Origin: Listeria welshimeri serovar 6b str. SLCC5334
GTDB taxonomy: Bacteria > Bacillota > Bacilli > Lactobacillales > Listeriaceae
Reading direction: 5' to 3'
Assembly: GCF_000060285.1 (NCBI RefSeq)
Contig: NC_008555.1
Location: 434,001 to 498,000 of the forward strand
Length of the DNA: 64,000 nucleotides
Made by a program: the position numbers and the translations under genes
Notes under the pieces: generated by a model
What the model saw: only the letters and a program-made list of their open reading frames with translations
Databases searched by the model: none
Told to the model about the DNA's origin: nothing
Shown: positions 44,335 to 52,164 of the stretch, in pieces
Layout: each line of letters opens with the position of its first letter
How positions within the stretch are numbered: position 1 is the stretch's first letter

Positions 44335-44371
44335 AAAGTAAGCAGTGAGAGTACTGCTTACTTTTTTTGGA
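44335..44371. terminator. Terminator hairpin between the PucR remnant and the HD gene
   Basis: AAAGTAAGCAGT and ACTGCTTACTTT pair around a six-base loop and T7 follows on the plus strand. The minus-strand HD gene ends inside this structure. Confidence 0.8.
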
Positions 44372-45329
44372 TTACTTTTATGTAGGCTCCATGTTCACTT
44401 TTCTTAGCTGCCCATGCATTCATTTCACGTACTTTTTCTGAAAGTTCATCAGCAGGAATAAGCCGCCCATCCACCAAAACAGACGGATTAATCAAACGCA
44501 TTTTCTTCTTATGATGATAAGTAAAGTCCCCCTTATTTTCTTCCAAACGAACATTATCAAGCAACTGGATTTTCTCCCGAGCATCCGAATTAGCATTCAA
44601 TTTAGCCAATAATTCAGCATCAGTCAACCGAAGATCCGAGGTCGTAATCGCCTCCTGTTGAAACGCAATGCGCATTGCTTCAGCCAAAATCTCATAACTA
44701 TAAACATTCAGCGGGTCATAAAAATAATCAATCACTTCCGAATAATATTGCTCAACAAACCATTCTGCAAGAGCGACATTTGCCAAATAAAGCCGCCCAT
44801 CTACCATTACTAAAGCCTGTAAAAATTCTTCCACCTCAGCCAAACTAATTTTCCCATGTCGATATAAATCTTGCAGTGTATAATCAATCCTGTCAGCACA
44901 AAGCTCCGGGGCTTCTTGCTCCAAAATTTTCCACTTCGAAATATCATCAAAAATCCCTTCAAAAGAATAACCATACTTCTCTAAAATGGCGGGAATCGTC
45001 GAAGTTTTTAAGAAGTCCTCAAAAATTTGCTCATGATAATCTTCCTCTTCAAAGTCAAGTGCATAATCAACCACATGCGAAAAAGCAGTGTGCGATACGT
45101 CGTGCAGCAAGCCAGCAATTTGTTCCTCCAAAGAACCACCGAATTTCCGAATAAAAAGCATCACGCCAATCGAATGATCAAGCCGGCTAAGGTCCCAAAG
45201 CGGATTTACTAAATAACTCGAGCCACCTTGATGTACGTGTGCTAGCCGGGAAACCAATGGACTCTGAATTAATTCAACCAAAACAGGTTCTATTTCAAAT
45301 GTTCCGTAGAGTGGGTCTGTCATTTTCAT
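44358..45329 (-). CDS. HD-domain phosphohydrolase
   Basis: The 323-aa product uses an ATG six bases after GAGGTG; frames opening at 45350 or 45332 are less well spaced. HD-superfamily metal ligands are visible: RLDHSIGV, GLLHDVSHTAFSHVVD and a later ADRIDYTLQD. The arrangement resembles dGTPase- or nucleotidase-like HD proteins. The substrate is unknown. The gene stands between the fragments of a PucR regulator and a hydantoinase. A 39-bp repeat with a LexA-box-like core lies across its likely promoter, whose TATAAT lies just upstream on the minus strand. Confidence 0.8.
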   Translation of the reverse strand: MKMTDPLYGTFEIEPVLVELIQSPLVSRLAHVHQGGSSYLVNPLWDLSRLDHSIGVMLFIRKFGGSLEEQIAGLLHDVSHTAFSHVVDYALDFEEEDYHEQIFEDFLKTSTIPAILEKYGYSFEGIFDDISKWKILEQEAPELCADRIDYTLQDLYRHGKISLAEVEEFLQALVMVDGRLYLANVALAEWFVEQYYSEVIDYFYDPLNVYSYEILAEAMRIAFQQEAITTSDLRLTDAELLAKLNANSDAREKIQLLDNVRLEENKGDFTYHHKKKMRLINPSVLVDGRLIPADELSEKVREMNAWAAKKSEHGAYIKVIQKK

Positions 45330-45358
45330 CATATTCACCTCTTTTTTCAATTATATAT

Positions 45359-45397
45359 TAGCGAACAAATGTTTTCCATGTTTTCCCTAGCTATTCC
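45359..45397. repeat. 39-bp direct repeat, left copy
   Basis: The 39 bases are identical to 49554-49592, in the same orientation. The core CGAACAAATGTTTTC matches 13 of 14 positions of the LexA/DinR box pattern CGAACRNRYGTTYC. The copy lies about 30 bases upstream of the HD gene start. Flanking bases on both sides differ between copies. Confidence 0.9.
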
Positions 45398-45424
45398 AAT
45401 TTTGCTGAGAAAGCTTATAAAAAA

Positions 45425-45804
45425 TCGTCAAAATAATCAAAGATGCGAATGATAAAATGAAAACCAGCTCAGGTAGAGTAAACCCAGTTCTTGTTGTTGG
45501 TGGTAGCGTGATTATTGCAGATGAAATCTCTGGTGTTGCACAAATTTTCCGCGACAAAAACGGACCAGTCGTAACGCAATAGGTGTATCTATTTCACAAA
45601 TCAGCGAAATATATGAACAAATCTATATCTATTATCAAATCGAGCGGAAAGAAGCTATGTATGATGCTGAGCAAATGGCGAGAGAACAGCCACCTTAGCC
45701 GTGCAGTGACTGACTTGATTGAAGTAGTGGAAGAAAGTCCATTGGCGTATCCTCCAGGTAATGCGACAAGATTACACGTGAAAATTGTGGGGAATTTGGT
45801 TTAA
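45425..45804 (+). pseudogene. C-terminal remnant of a hydantoinase-family gene, frameshifted
   Basis: The first part reads KIIKDANDKMKTSSGRVNP and then VLVVGG, SVIIADEISGVAQIFR, typical of hydantoinase/oxoprolinase C-termini. The frame ends at a stop at 45580-45582. A second frame continues the same homology (RNAIGVSISQISEIYEQIYI, then AEQMAREQ). A third carries the end (PLAYPPGNATRLHVKIVGNL). At least two frameshifts and the missing N-terminal part show that the gene is dead. It pairs with the PucR fragment at 44213. Confidence 0.75.
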
Positions 45805-46104
45805 GGTAATTAAATAGTGGAGTAATGTGCATTTAAGGCTGAATGTAAAGTAAGAATTCACTTTGTTTCCAGCCTGTTTTTTATAACGAAGAGGGGATCA
45901 ATACGGTTTTTAATCATTAATAAGAAGTTAGGAATCAATTAGTGACTATCTCTTTAAATGAACTTGTTAAGAATCAAATTTGATATATAAATATTTCAGT
46001 TTATTTATCCGTGCTATTCTTTTATTGGTTAGTTGTATGAACTTGATATAAGAACCTTAAAACTAATTGCGCAATAAACTTATAAGATAAAGGAGGGAGT
46101 ACTA

Positions 46105-46149
46105 ATGAAAGAAATTGTTATAAGAAAAGGCACCATCACTAAAATTTGA
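46105..46149 (+). CDS. Possible 14-residue peptide ORF with a strong SD
   Basis: AAAGGAGGG lies seven bases before an ATG that opens a 14-codon frame (MKEIVIRKGTITKI). The SD is much better than average, but the peptide is too short to recognise. It may be a leader peptide or the start of a gene whose body was lost. It ends next to the minus-strand terminator of the broken holin-like toxin locus. Confidence 0.25.
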   Translation: MKEIVIRKGTITKI

Positions 46150-46152
46150 GAA

Positions 46153-46198
46153 TAAAAAAACACCAAAAATCAAATTTTAAGGTCTAATTTTTGGTGTT
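46153..46198 (-). terminator. Terminator of the broken toxin transcript
   Basis: AACACCAAAAAT (46159-46170) and ATTTTTGGTGTT (46187-46198) form a perfect 12-bp stem. On the minus strand it is followed by a T-run (46154-46158 and upstream), so it ends a leftward transcript. Confidence 0.75.
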
Positions 46199-46218
46199 CG
46201 GGTCAAACCGTTCGAAGT

Positions 46219-46281
46219 TCATGAGTGGTTATTTTGACTGTTTAATAATAGTGCAAAAGACAGTGCTTCATAAACGGTCAT
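46219..46281 (-). pseudogene. Truncated holin-like toxin (Hol_Tox) of a type I toxin-antitoxin locus
   Basis: On the minus strand an ATG at 46281 opens MTVYEALSFALLLNSQ, whose start matches the small holin-like toxins common in Firmicutes (MTVYEAL). The hydrophobic helix is cut short and the frame stops after 20 codons. Upstream on the same strand lies the typical leader with GCGAGGTGATGCCTATG (46322-46338). The terminator lies downstream. The leader and terminator look complete, but the toxin itself is broken. Confidence 0.6.
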
Positions 46282-46423
46282 TATCTATCCATTCTAAGAG
46301 AGCCTAACAAAAATATAACACATAGGCATCACCTCGCTTAGTAAAAAGAAGGCTAGCCACCACCATAAACATTGCTTGTAAGAATTATTATAGCATTAGT
46401 TTGTTACAGAAAAAAGAAAGAAT

Positions 46424-47350
46424 ATGAAGTATAATAAAGAAAAGATTGGGGTTGATGTATTGGAGAAGTTTAGAGAAATTGCAGAAGAGTTAGATATTTA
46501 CCTGAAAGAAGGAGCTAATTCAGAAAGATTGGCTAAGCTTATTTCCCAAAGAGGCTCATTAACTGTTGTATCATATATAAATGAGTCTTTAGAGCTGTGG
46601 TTAAATGGATCAGAACAAATTGGTAAAGAACAAGAAGCAGAACTAATAATGATGTATCTAGATCTATATATGGAAGCGATGAAGGTTAGTAAGGAAGCAA
46701 CTGTTAACGCTTTAAATATGTTCTGGTTAGGAACTAAAGAAGATCCTGAATTAGAATATATGTCATCATATACTGAATATTGCAGGAAAAAGTTTGAACT
46801 AGATAAACTGACTCCTTTAATCAAGCCAAATAGTTCATTCTCAGAAAAAAAGCAGTTTGGGATGGAAGTTACTAATACATATGCTAAAGGTGTAGAGTTC
46901 ATAGGGAAAATTTTTTCAACATTAAATATATTGGCCGAAGTAGCAAATCAAAATAATTATAATGTCTATAAAATATGGAGGGAGACAATATATCAGAAAA
47001 TAGATAGGTTTAATAAAATAACAAACAATAAATATGTTTTGTTCTCACAAACTATTAATCGTAAAATTAGAAATGGGGAGTCACACTTATCTTTAAGTGT
47101 TAATATTCGCAAAGCAGTTCTTGAGGTAAAAATAGTTAAAAAGCATAAAACGATAAAAGAAGAAATTCCTTGGGAAGACTTTATCAAGATTGATTTTGTG
47201 AAAATTGGCTGGATGATACAAGCTTTTGTTTATTCACAAATATTGTTTTTTCAAGCTATGGAAGACAAAGAAAATTATTTGACAAATATGCAGAAGCTAA
47301 CTTCGATATTATCTCAAAAGAACAACGAAGGAGTGAGTAAAAGAATATAA
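46424..47350 (+). CDS. Orphan protein with a HEPN-like RNxxxH motif
   Basis: The 308-aa protein is mostly helical, with no signal peptide or membrane helix, and I do not recognise its family. Residues 216-221 read RNGESH, which fits the R-[N/D/H]-x3-H pattern of HEPN ribonucleases. It sits in a helical context (INRKIRNGESHLSLSVN), as in many HEPN toxins and defence proteins. The first half contains conserved-looking Trp and Glu residues. The SD is weak (AAGAAAG). It lies in the decayed accessory island. A stand-alone RNase or stress effector is possible, but a chance match to a short motif cannot be excluded. Confidence 0.6.
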   Translation: MKYNKEKIGVDVLEKFREIAEELDIYLKEGANSERLAKLISQRGSLTVVSYINESLELWLNGSEQIGKEQEAELIMMYLDLYMEAMKVSKEATVNALNMFWLGTKEDPELEYMSSYTEYCRKKFELDKLTPLIKPNSSFSEKKQFGMEVTNTYAKGVEFIGKIFSTLNILAEVANQNNYNVYKIWRETIYQKIDRFNKITNNKYVLFSQTINRKIRNGESHLSLSVNIRKAVLEVKIVKKHKTIKEEIPWEDFIKIDFVKIGWMIQAFVYSQILFFQAMEDKENYLTNMQKLTSILSQKNNEGVSKRI

Positions 47351-47441
47351 GTAAGAGGGAACTTTGGAACAATTGAAGAAACTAAGTTAAGATAAATTAG
47401 TTTTCGTCACTCCAAAATAGATTTATGAATTACTTGAAATG

Positions 47442-47470
47442 AATCTAACTCAATGACATTGAGTTAGATT
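47442..47470. repeat. 29-bp perfect palindrome, left copy
   Basis: Fourteen-base arms AATCTAACTCAATG and CATTGAGTTAGATT surround one base (A). The same palindrome occurs at 48125-48153 with C in the centre. The shared block extends to GG on the right. No T-run follows, so it is not a terminator. Confidence 0.9.
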
Positions 47471-47527
47471 GGGGATAATGTAAATGTAGGTAACCTTTTA
47501 ACAAGCATTCGGAAAGGAGTTAAGCTT

Positions 47528-48094
47528 TTGGATAGGAAGGAATTTTCTAAAGATGAAAAACCAAGAAATATATTCGTTTATGTTTGTGAACGTATTGCCG
47601 AATCATTAAGAGAGCATGGGTTTAAATATATAAAAAGCAATAATGCAATAATTAAGAAAGATAGTCAGTTTACTTATAAAATATCTTTTCAACCTTCCAT
47701 AAAGTATGGATCAACTTCGTTTTTAGTAAATATTAGTGTAGAATCAGATCGTTTAGCACAATGGAGGCGAAATGAATATCAGGGTGAAGCGGTTGATGGA
47801 ATGGTAGTTGCAACATCACTTGCAAGGTTAACTAAAATGAAAAATGAATGGCCTCGATATGAAATAGCTACATTTACAGAACGTGAACGTGTGATTCTTG
47901 AAATCACAAACATCATCAATGATTATGCTATTCCTTTTTTTGAGCAGTTTAACGATATTAATTTACTTGTAAAAAAAGTAGAAAAGTTTGGTTTTTTACC
48001 ACATCTCAAAAATCAAAATATCATTTTCAGAAGAAATACTATTTCTGATTTTATAAGGTGCTTTTCTTCCTCAGAATCAGAACCATTTGAATGA
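47528..48094 (+). CDS. DUF4304-like protein of unknown function
   Basis: The TTG start has AAAGGAG eight bases upstream. The 188-aa soluble protein has a start that recalls DUF4304 (a helix, then HGFKYIKSNNAIIKK and a following beta stretch on FTYKISFQPS). Members of that family often sit near toxin-immunity or mobile regions, and no biochemical role is known. The gene is bracketed by two 29-bp palindromes (47442 and 48125) and followed by a strong terminator. It may be an inserted cassette. Confidence 0.5.
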   Translation: MDRKEFSKDEKPRNIFVYVCERIAESLREHGFKYIKSNNAIIKKDSQFTYKISFQPSIKYGSTSFLVNISVESDRLAQWRRNEYQGEAVDGMVVATSLARLTKMKNEWPRYEIATFTERERVILEITNIINDYAIPFFEQFNDINLLVKKVEKFGFLPHLKNQNIIFRRNTISDFIRCFSSSESEPFE

Positions 48095-48124
48095 GATTTT
48101 CTAGCATAAAAATCTTCTAACACG

Positions 48125-48153
48125 AATCTAACTCAATGCCATTGAGTTAGATT
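48125..48153. repeat. 29-bp perfect palindrome, right copy
   Basis: It has the same arms as the copy at 47442-47470, with C as the central base. The two copies are 683 bases apart and flank one gene. Confidence 0.9.
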
Positions 48154-48185
48154 GGTATAAATGACGCGTATCATTGGCGTTCTAA

Positions 48186-48218
48186 GAGAGAAGACGATTT
48201 TTTGTCTTCTCTTTTTCT
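48186..48218 (+). terminator. Rho-independent terminator
   Basis: AGAGAAGAC pairs with GTCTTCTCT around an eight-base T-rich loop, followed by TTTTCTTTC. It ends the transcript of the gene at 47528. Confidence 0.8.
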
Positions 48219-48359
48219 TTCTTCGTTTTGAATCTTACTTACTGCGTTTTTAACGCGGAGTTATGTAAGATATTTAAGTTAAAAATAATACTTCATTAGA
48301 TACAGTATGTATAAATATAACACTGCATGCACTTTTATATTCAAAAAGGAAGGAATTTG

Positions 48360-48521
48360 ATGGAAATATTAACGTATAAAGAGTATTTTTCAGCATATTT
48401 AGTATTAAATTATAAAAGAGTGTATAAAATTGTGCATAATAACACAATATGTGATTACTTCCAGAATTGTTTTGCTAGAAACATTCAGTTTGTGTTTAAA
48501 AAGCAAAAGTTTAAGACTTAA
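48360..48521 (+). CDS. Possible small protein of 53 aa
   Basis: The ATG follows AAGGAAGGA with good spacing. The product is basic, with Tyr, Phe and Cys residues and no clear helix or signal. A longer frame from 48327 lacks an SD. It may be a real small gene or a fragment in decaying DNA. No family is recognised. Confidence 0.35.
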   Translation: MEILTYKEYFSAYLVLNYKRVYKIVHNNTICDYFQNCFARNIQFVFKKQKFKT

Positions 48522-48635
48522 TTTATCGTTCATAACAAGAATCAAGCATTTCATTACATTTTTGGTTATACATTTGTTATTTATGTTATGGTTTTATTGT
48601 TAGCATATTAATTTTACATTAAAAGAGGGAATGGA

Positions 48636-49277
48636 ATGAAAAGATGGTTAGTTGGGATTATTACAACACTTTTCCTTATAAGTGGGATTTTGATATCTCC
48701 AGAGAGTGCTCAAGCACAAGAAAAAACGGATTATGAAGCGTTGTATAATCAGGGAGTTTCAGAAGGAATTATTAAACAAGCGGATGTAAGTTTGGAAACA
48801 TGGACAGAAGAGAATAAAAATCAGTATGAACAAGTCTATCAAGATGGATTGAAAGATGGTATATACGATAAATCTATGTCGTATGAAGAATGGATAAAAA
48901 TTAATAACTATGGTCAACCTCCTGTTGTAGATGCAGAATGGGAAGAAGTACCACAGAAACCAATGGTAAAAGGTGTATATAAGGGATACACTGTTAAGAA
49001 AGGAGATATTCTGATTACAAACGGAACGTCATCTTCTGGATTATTAGGACATGCAGCTATCGCGAATGGTAATGAGTATATATTAGATATTCCAGGTAAA
49101 GGTGAAACGACAAAACAATGGACTACAGCAAAACGGATGAAGGAATATGATGGTAAAGAATGGGTAAAAGTTTATCATCTAAAAAACAGTTCAGTTGCTA
49201 ATGACGCAGCTAACTGGGCAGATAAAAATTACTTTTCAACAAAAGGTACATCTAAGCAAAATATTTTCCCTAAATAA
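48636..49277 (+). CDS. Secreted permuted NlpC/P60-like protein, probably truncated
   Basis: A signal peptide (1-28, ending AQA) precedes a repeated segment (YNQGVSEGI and YQDGLKDGI). A domain with KKGDILITNG and GLLGHAAIANGNEYILDIPG follows, as in YycO/YiiX-type permuted NlpC/P60 enzymes. In that fold the catalytic Cys comes in the C-terminal part. Here the frame stops right after KQNIFPK and no Cys is present. The protein is probably cut and inactive at the active site. Downstream sequence belongs to an unrelated coding fragment. Similar secreted proteins occur in Listeria at this position. The SD is AGAGGGAATGG-like. Confidence 0.6.
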   Translation: MKRWLVGIITTLFLISGILISPESAQAQEKTDYEALYNQGVSEGIIKQADVSLETWTEENKNQYEQVYQDGLKDGIYDKSMSYEEWIKINNYGQPPVVDAEWEEVPQKPMVKGVYKGYTVKKGDILITNGTSSSGLLGHAAIANGNEYILDIPGKGETTKQWTTAKRMKEYDGKEWVKVYHLKNSSVANDAANWADKNYFSTKGTSKQNIFPK

Positions 49278-49288
49278 TGACAAATACA

Positions 49289-49482
49289 TGGCAGAAATTG
49301 TAGTTGAAGAACATACTTGTGCCCCTTATTGCTATGTTTCATTTGAAGTAGTTTCTGTGGTTGATGGAAAAGTTAAAACTATCTATTCTTGGTATGATGA
49401 TGAAACAAGTCAATGGAACGATATTGAGAAAGAATTAAATAAAGGAATTCAGTTTCTAAGCAATTTTAAAGCGATGGAGTAA
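49289..49482 (+). pseudogene. Orphan coding fragment, about 64 residues
   Basis: The frame reads MAEIVVEEHTCAPYCYVSFE and onward to FLSNFKAME. It has good codon use but no SD before the ATG, and the frame is open further upstream in a different phase from the secreted protein gene. It looks like the 3' end of a lost gene joined to the truncated NlpC-like gene by a deletion. No family can be named. Confidence 0.45.
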
Positions 49483-49553
49483 TAAAACAATCTTATTACT
49501 ATATGAAAATATAATCACAAATAGTAAAAATTAATCTATAACTCTAAAAATAG

Positions 49554-49592
49554 TAGCGAACAAATGTTTTCCATGTTTTCCCTAGCTATTCC
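49554..49592. repeat. 39-bp direct repeat, right copy
   Basis: It is identical to 45359-45397 and lies 52 bases upstream of the TetR-type regulator start. The two copies bracket 4.16 kb of fragments and orphan genes. Confidence 0.9.
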
Positions 49593-49643
49593 TAATCTAC
49601 TTGATATACAATTAACCTAAACAAACGAAACGAGGCGAACGCC

Positions 49644-50204
49644 ATGGCGGATTCACTCATTACCAAAAAAGCGATTGCTGGTGGATTGATGGAGCTTTGT
49701 CAGCATAAGAGGTTTGAAAAAATTAGTATTGCGGATATTACGAATATTTGTGGGCTTAATCGGCAAACTTTTTACTATCATTTTACAGATAAATACGATT
49801 TGCTTACTTGGACCTATGAAAATGATTTTTTCCATTGTTTGGCGGATGGGATTACGCTTGAAAATTGGGATAAACATGTGCTGAAAATGCTGGAATCAAT
49901 TAAAGAAAATGCCGATTTCTATAAAAATACGGTTTCGGCTGATGCGAGTATTCTTTCTTTTTGCTTTTCAAAACTAACGAACTCGTTGTTTATGGATTTG
50001 TTTGAGAAAATTGATACGAATGGAGCGGTGAACGAGGCAGATCGGGTGTTTTATGCGGAATTCTTTTCTTACGGATGCTCGGGTGTACTGATTAAATGGA
50101 TTACGCGCGGTTTTAAAGAGGCACCGGAAACGATTGCGAGTCAGCTATTTCGACTTGCGAAGGATACGGAATTTTTGGCAAACAGTATGTACCGAGAAAA
50201 CTAG
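49644..50204 (+). CDS. TetR-family regulator (DhaS/TetR_C_8 type)
   Basis: The 186-aa protein has an N-terminal helix-turn-helix (KISIADITNICGLNRQTFYY, then HF). Its C-terminal half resembles the TetR_C_8 group, with LLTWTYENDF and a Tyr/Gly-rich segment. The oleate hydratase gene follows 109 bases later, with a palindrome inside its promoter, so this protein is probably its repressor (inference). The likely inducer is a fatty acid or another membrane-active compound. Confidence 0.85.
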   Translation: MADSLITKKAIAGGLMELCQHKRFEKISIADITNICGLNRQTFYYHFTDKYDLLTWTYENDFFHCLADGITLENWDKHVLKMLESIKENADFYKNTVSADASILSFCFSKLTNSLFMDLFEKIDTNGAVNEADRVFYAEFFSYGCSGVLIKWITRGFKEAPETIASQLFRLAKDTEFLANSMYREN

Positions 50205-50210
50205 ACAATA

Positions 50211-50239
50211 TTGCAAATTTGTCTGAAAAACAGACATAA
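50211..50239 (+). promoter_or_regulatory. Promoter with inverted-repeat operator before oleate hydratase
   Basis: TTGCAA (50211-50216) and CATAAT (50234-50239) are 17 bases apart. Between and across them lies TGTCTG-AAAAA-CAGACA (50220-50236), a perfect inverted repeat. A bound dimer would block RNA polymerase. It lies directly after the TetR gene. Confidence 0.75.
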
Positions 50240-50313
50240 TAGCTGTTTTGCCCAGATTAAAAGAAAGCGAGAAACGGTATACTATCTGTATCAAGAAATT
50301 GGAGGAGATAGTG

Positions 50314-52014
50314 ATGAAAAATAAAAAACGTACGCTAGTCGCTCTAACTGGGGCTGCAATTGGAACAGGTATTGCTGCAAAGAAAATTTCTGAGCAAAAG
50401 AACGCTGAAAAAGAACGTTTAGTGGATGAAGCAATTAAAGCGCGTTATTACGGCGATAAACAAGTGTATTTTGTTGGTGGCGGGATTGCTAGTTTGGCTG
50501 GTGCGGCTTATTTGATTCGAGATGCCAATTTTGATGGGAAAAATATTCATATTATTGAAGGTATGCACATTTTAGGCGGAAGTAATGATGGGGCCGGAAG
50601 TGTGGAACATGGCTTTGTATGCCGCGGTGGTCGGATGTTAAATGAAGAAACCTACGAAAATTTCTGGGATTTATTTAGCAGTATTCCGTCGCTTGATATG
50701 CCGAACTTTAGTGTAACGGAAGAAATTTTGAACTTTGACCATTTACATCCAACTCATGCACAAGCAAGATTAGTTGATAAAGATCGTAATATTCTTGATG
50801 CGCATTCGATGGGATTTAATAATAATGACCGGATGTTGATGACGAAACTGCTCGCTACTCCGGAAGAAAAACTTGATAATTTAACAATTCGTGATTGGTT
50901 TGATAAACACTTTTTCGAAACGAATTTTTGGTATATGTGGCAAACCACTTTTGCTTTCCAAAAATGGAGTAGTTTATTTGAATTTAGACGTTATATGAAT
51001 CGGATGATGTTAGAATTTAGCCGGATTGATACGCTAGAAGGTGTAACGAGAACACCGCTAAACCAATACGAAAGCTTAATTTTACCGCTAAAAACATTTT
51101 TAGATAAACATCATGTTGATTTTACAATTAATCAAACTGTAGAAGATATTGATTTTAAAGATGCACCGGGAATCACAGCAACAGCACTTCATTTATCAGA
51201 TGGATCAACTATTGAACTTGGCCCGGATGATGACGTGATTATGACAAATGCTTGTATGACGGATAGCGCAACACTTGGCGATATGAATACGCCAGCACCA
51301 AAACCAGAAGAAAAACCAATTTCTGGGGAACTTTGGTATAAAGTAGCGCAAAAGAAACCAAATTTAGGAAATCCAGAGCCATTTTTCGGTCATGAAGAAG
51401 AAACAAATTGGCAAAGTTTTACCGTTACTTGTCATGGTGATAAATTATTGAAACGTATTGAACGCTTCACAGGAAACATTCCAGGAAGTGGTGCGCTTAT
51501 GACTTTCAAAGATTCCAATTGGTTAATGAGTACCGTTGTTGCCGCACAACCTCATTTTAAAGCGCAAGATGCAAACACTACGATTTTCTGGGGTTACGGA
51601 TTATATCCTGACCGTGTGGGTGATTTCGTGAAAAAACCGATGAAAGAATGTACTGGGGAAGAAATTTTATATGAATTAATGTGTCATTTGAACTGGCAAG
51701 ACGATTTTGAAGAAATTAAAGCGGATATTATCAATGTAATTCCGTGCTATATGCCATACATCGATGCGCAATTCGAACCACGAGCAATGAGCGATCGTCC
51801 GGCCGTTGTTCCAGAAGGTAGTACAAACTTTGCGATGATTAGCCAATTTGTGGAAATTCCAAAAGATATGGTTTTCACCGAAGAATATTCTGTTCGCGCC
51901 GCTAGAATCGCCGTGTATACGTTGCTTGATATTGACAAAAAAATCTGCCCGGTAACACCACATAATCGTGATCCAAAAGTGTTAGCGAAAGCAACTCAAA
52001 CCATGTTTAGATAA
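50314..52014 (+). CDS. Oleate hydratase (MCRA family flavoprotein)
   Basis: The ATG at 50314 follows GGAGG by eight bases; the upstream frame to 50248 has no SD. The 566-aa protein has a short N-terminal hydrophobic segment. An FAD-binding VGGGIASLAGAAYLIR comes next, then the family block GGSNDGAGSVEHGFVCRGG with the YENFW segment, and SMGFNNNDRMLM. Oleate hydratases add water to the cis-9 double bond of free unsaturated fatty acids and give 10-hydroxy fatty acids. They need FAD for structure rather than redox. Detoxification of host or environmental fatty acids is the usual role. The family was long named myosin-cross-reactive antigen. Confidence 0.93.
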   Translation: MKNKKRTLVALTGAAIGTGIAAKKISEQKNAEKERLVDEAIKARYYGDKQVYFVGGGIASLAGAAYLIRDANFDGKNIHIIEGMHILGGSNDGAGSVEHGFVCRGGRMLNEETYENFWDLFSSIPSLDMPNFSVTEEILNFDHLHPTHAQARLVDKDRNILDAHSMGFNNNDRMLMTKLLATPEEKLDNLTIRDWFDKHFFETNFWYMWQTTFAFQKWSSLFEFRRYMNRMMLEFSRIDTLEGVTRTPLNQYESLILPLKTFLDKHHVDFTINQTVEDIDFKDAPGITATALHLSDGSTIELGPDDDVIMTNACMTDSATLGDMNTPAPKPEEKPISGELWYKVAQKKPNLGNPEPFFGHEEETNWQSFTVTCHGDKLLKRIERFTGNIPGSGALMTFKDSNWLMSTVVAAQPHFKAQDANTTIFWGYGLYPDRVGDFVKKPMKECTGEEILYELMCHLNWQDDFEEIKADIINVIPCYMPYIDAQFEPRAMSDRPAVVPEGSTNFAMISQFVEIPKDMVFTEEYSVRAARIAVYTLLDIDKKICPVTPHNRDPKVLAKATQTMFR

Positions 52015-52019
52015 AGTGA

Positions 52020-52058
52020 GAAAGTAGCTATTTGTGACAGAATAGCTACTTTTTTTGT
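52020..52058 (+). terminator. Rho-independent terminator after oleate hydratase
   Basis: AAAGTAGCTATT pairs with AATAGCTACTTT and a T-run follows. Confidence 0.88.
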
Positions 52059-52164
52059 GGCAAGCAGGACAAACGACTGATATTTACGAAATAGCATTGC
52101 TTGTGAACCATAAAACAGCTATAATCTTTATAGACGAAAACAAGACCTGAAAAGAGGCTGAACA

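Noticed and set aside
50248-50313. Longer N-terminus for oleate hydratase
   Set aside because: There is no SD at 50248. GGAGG sits eight bases before the ATG at 50314, and the known family begins with the short hydrophobic segment there.
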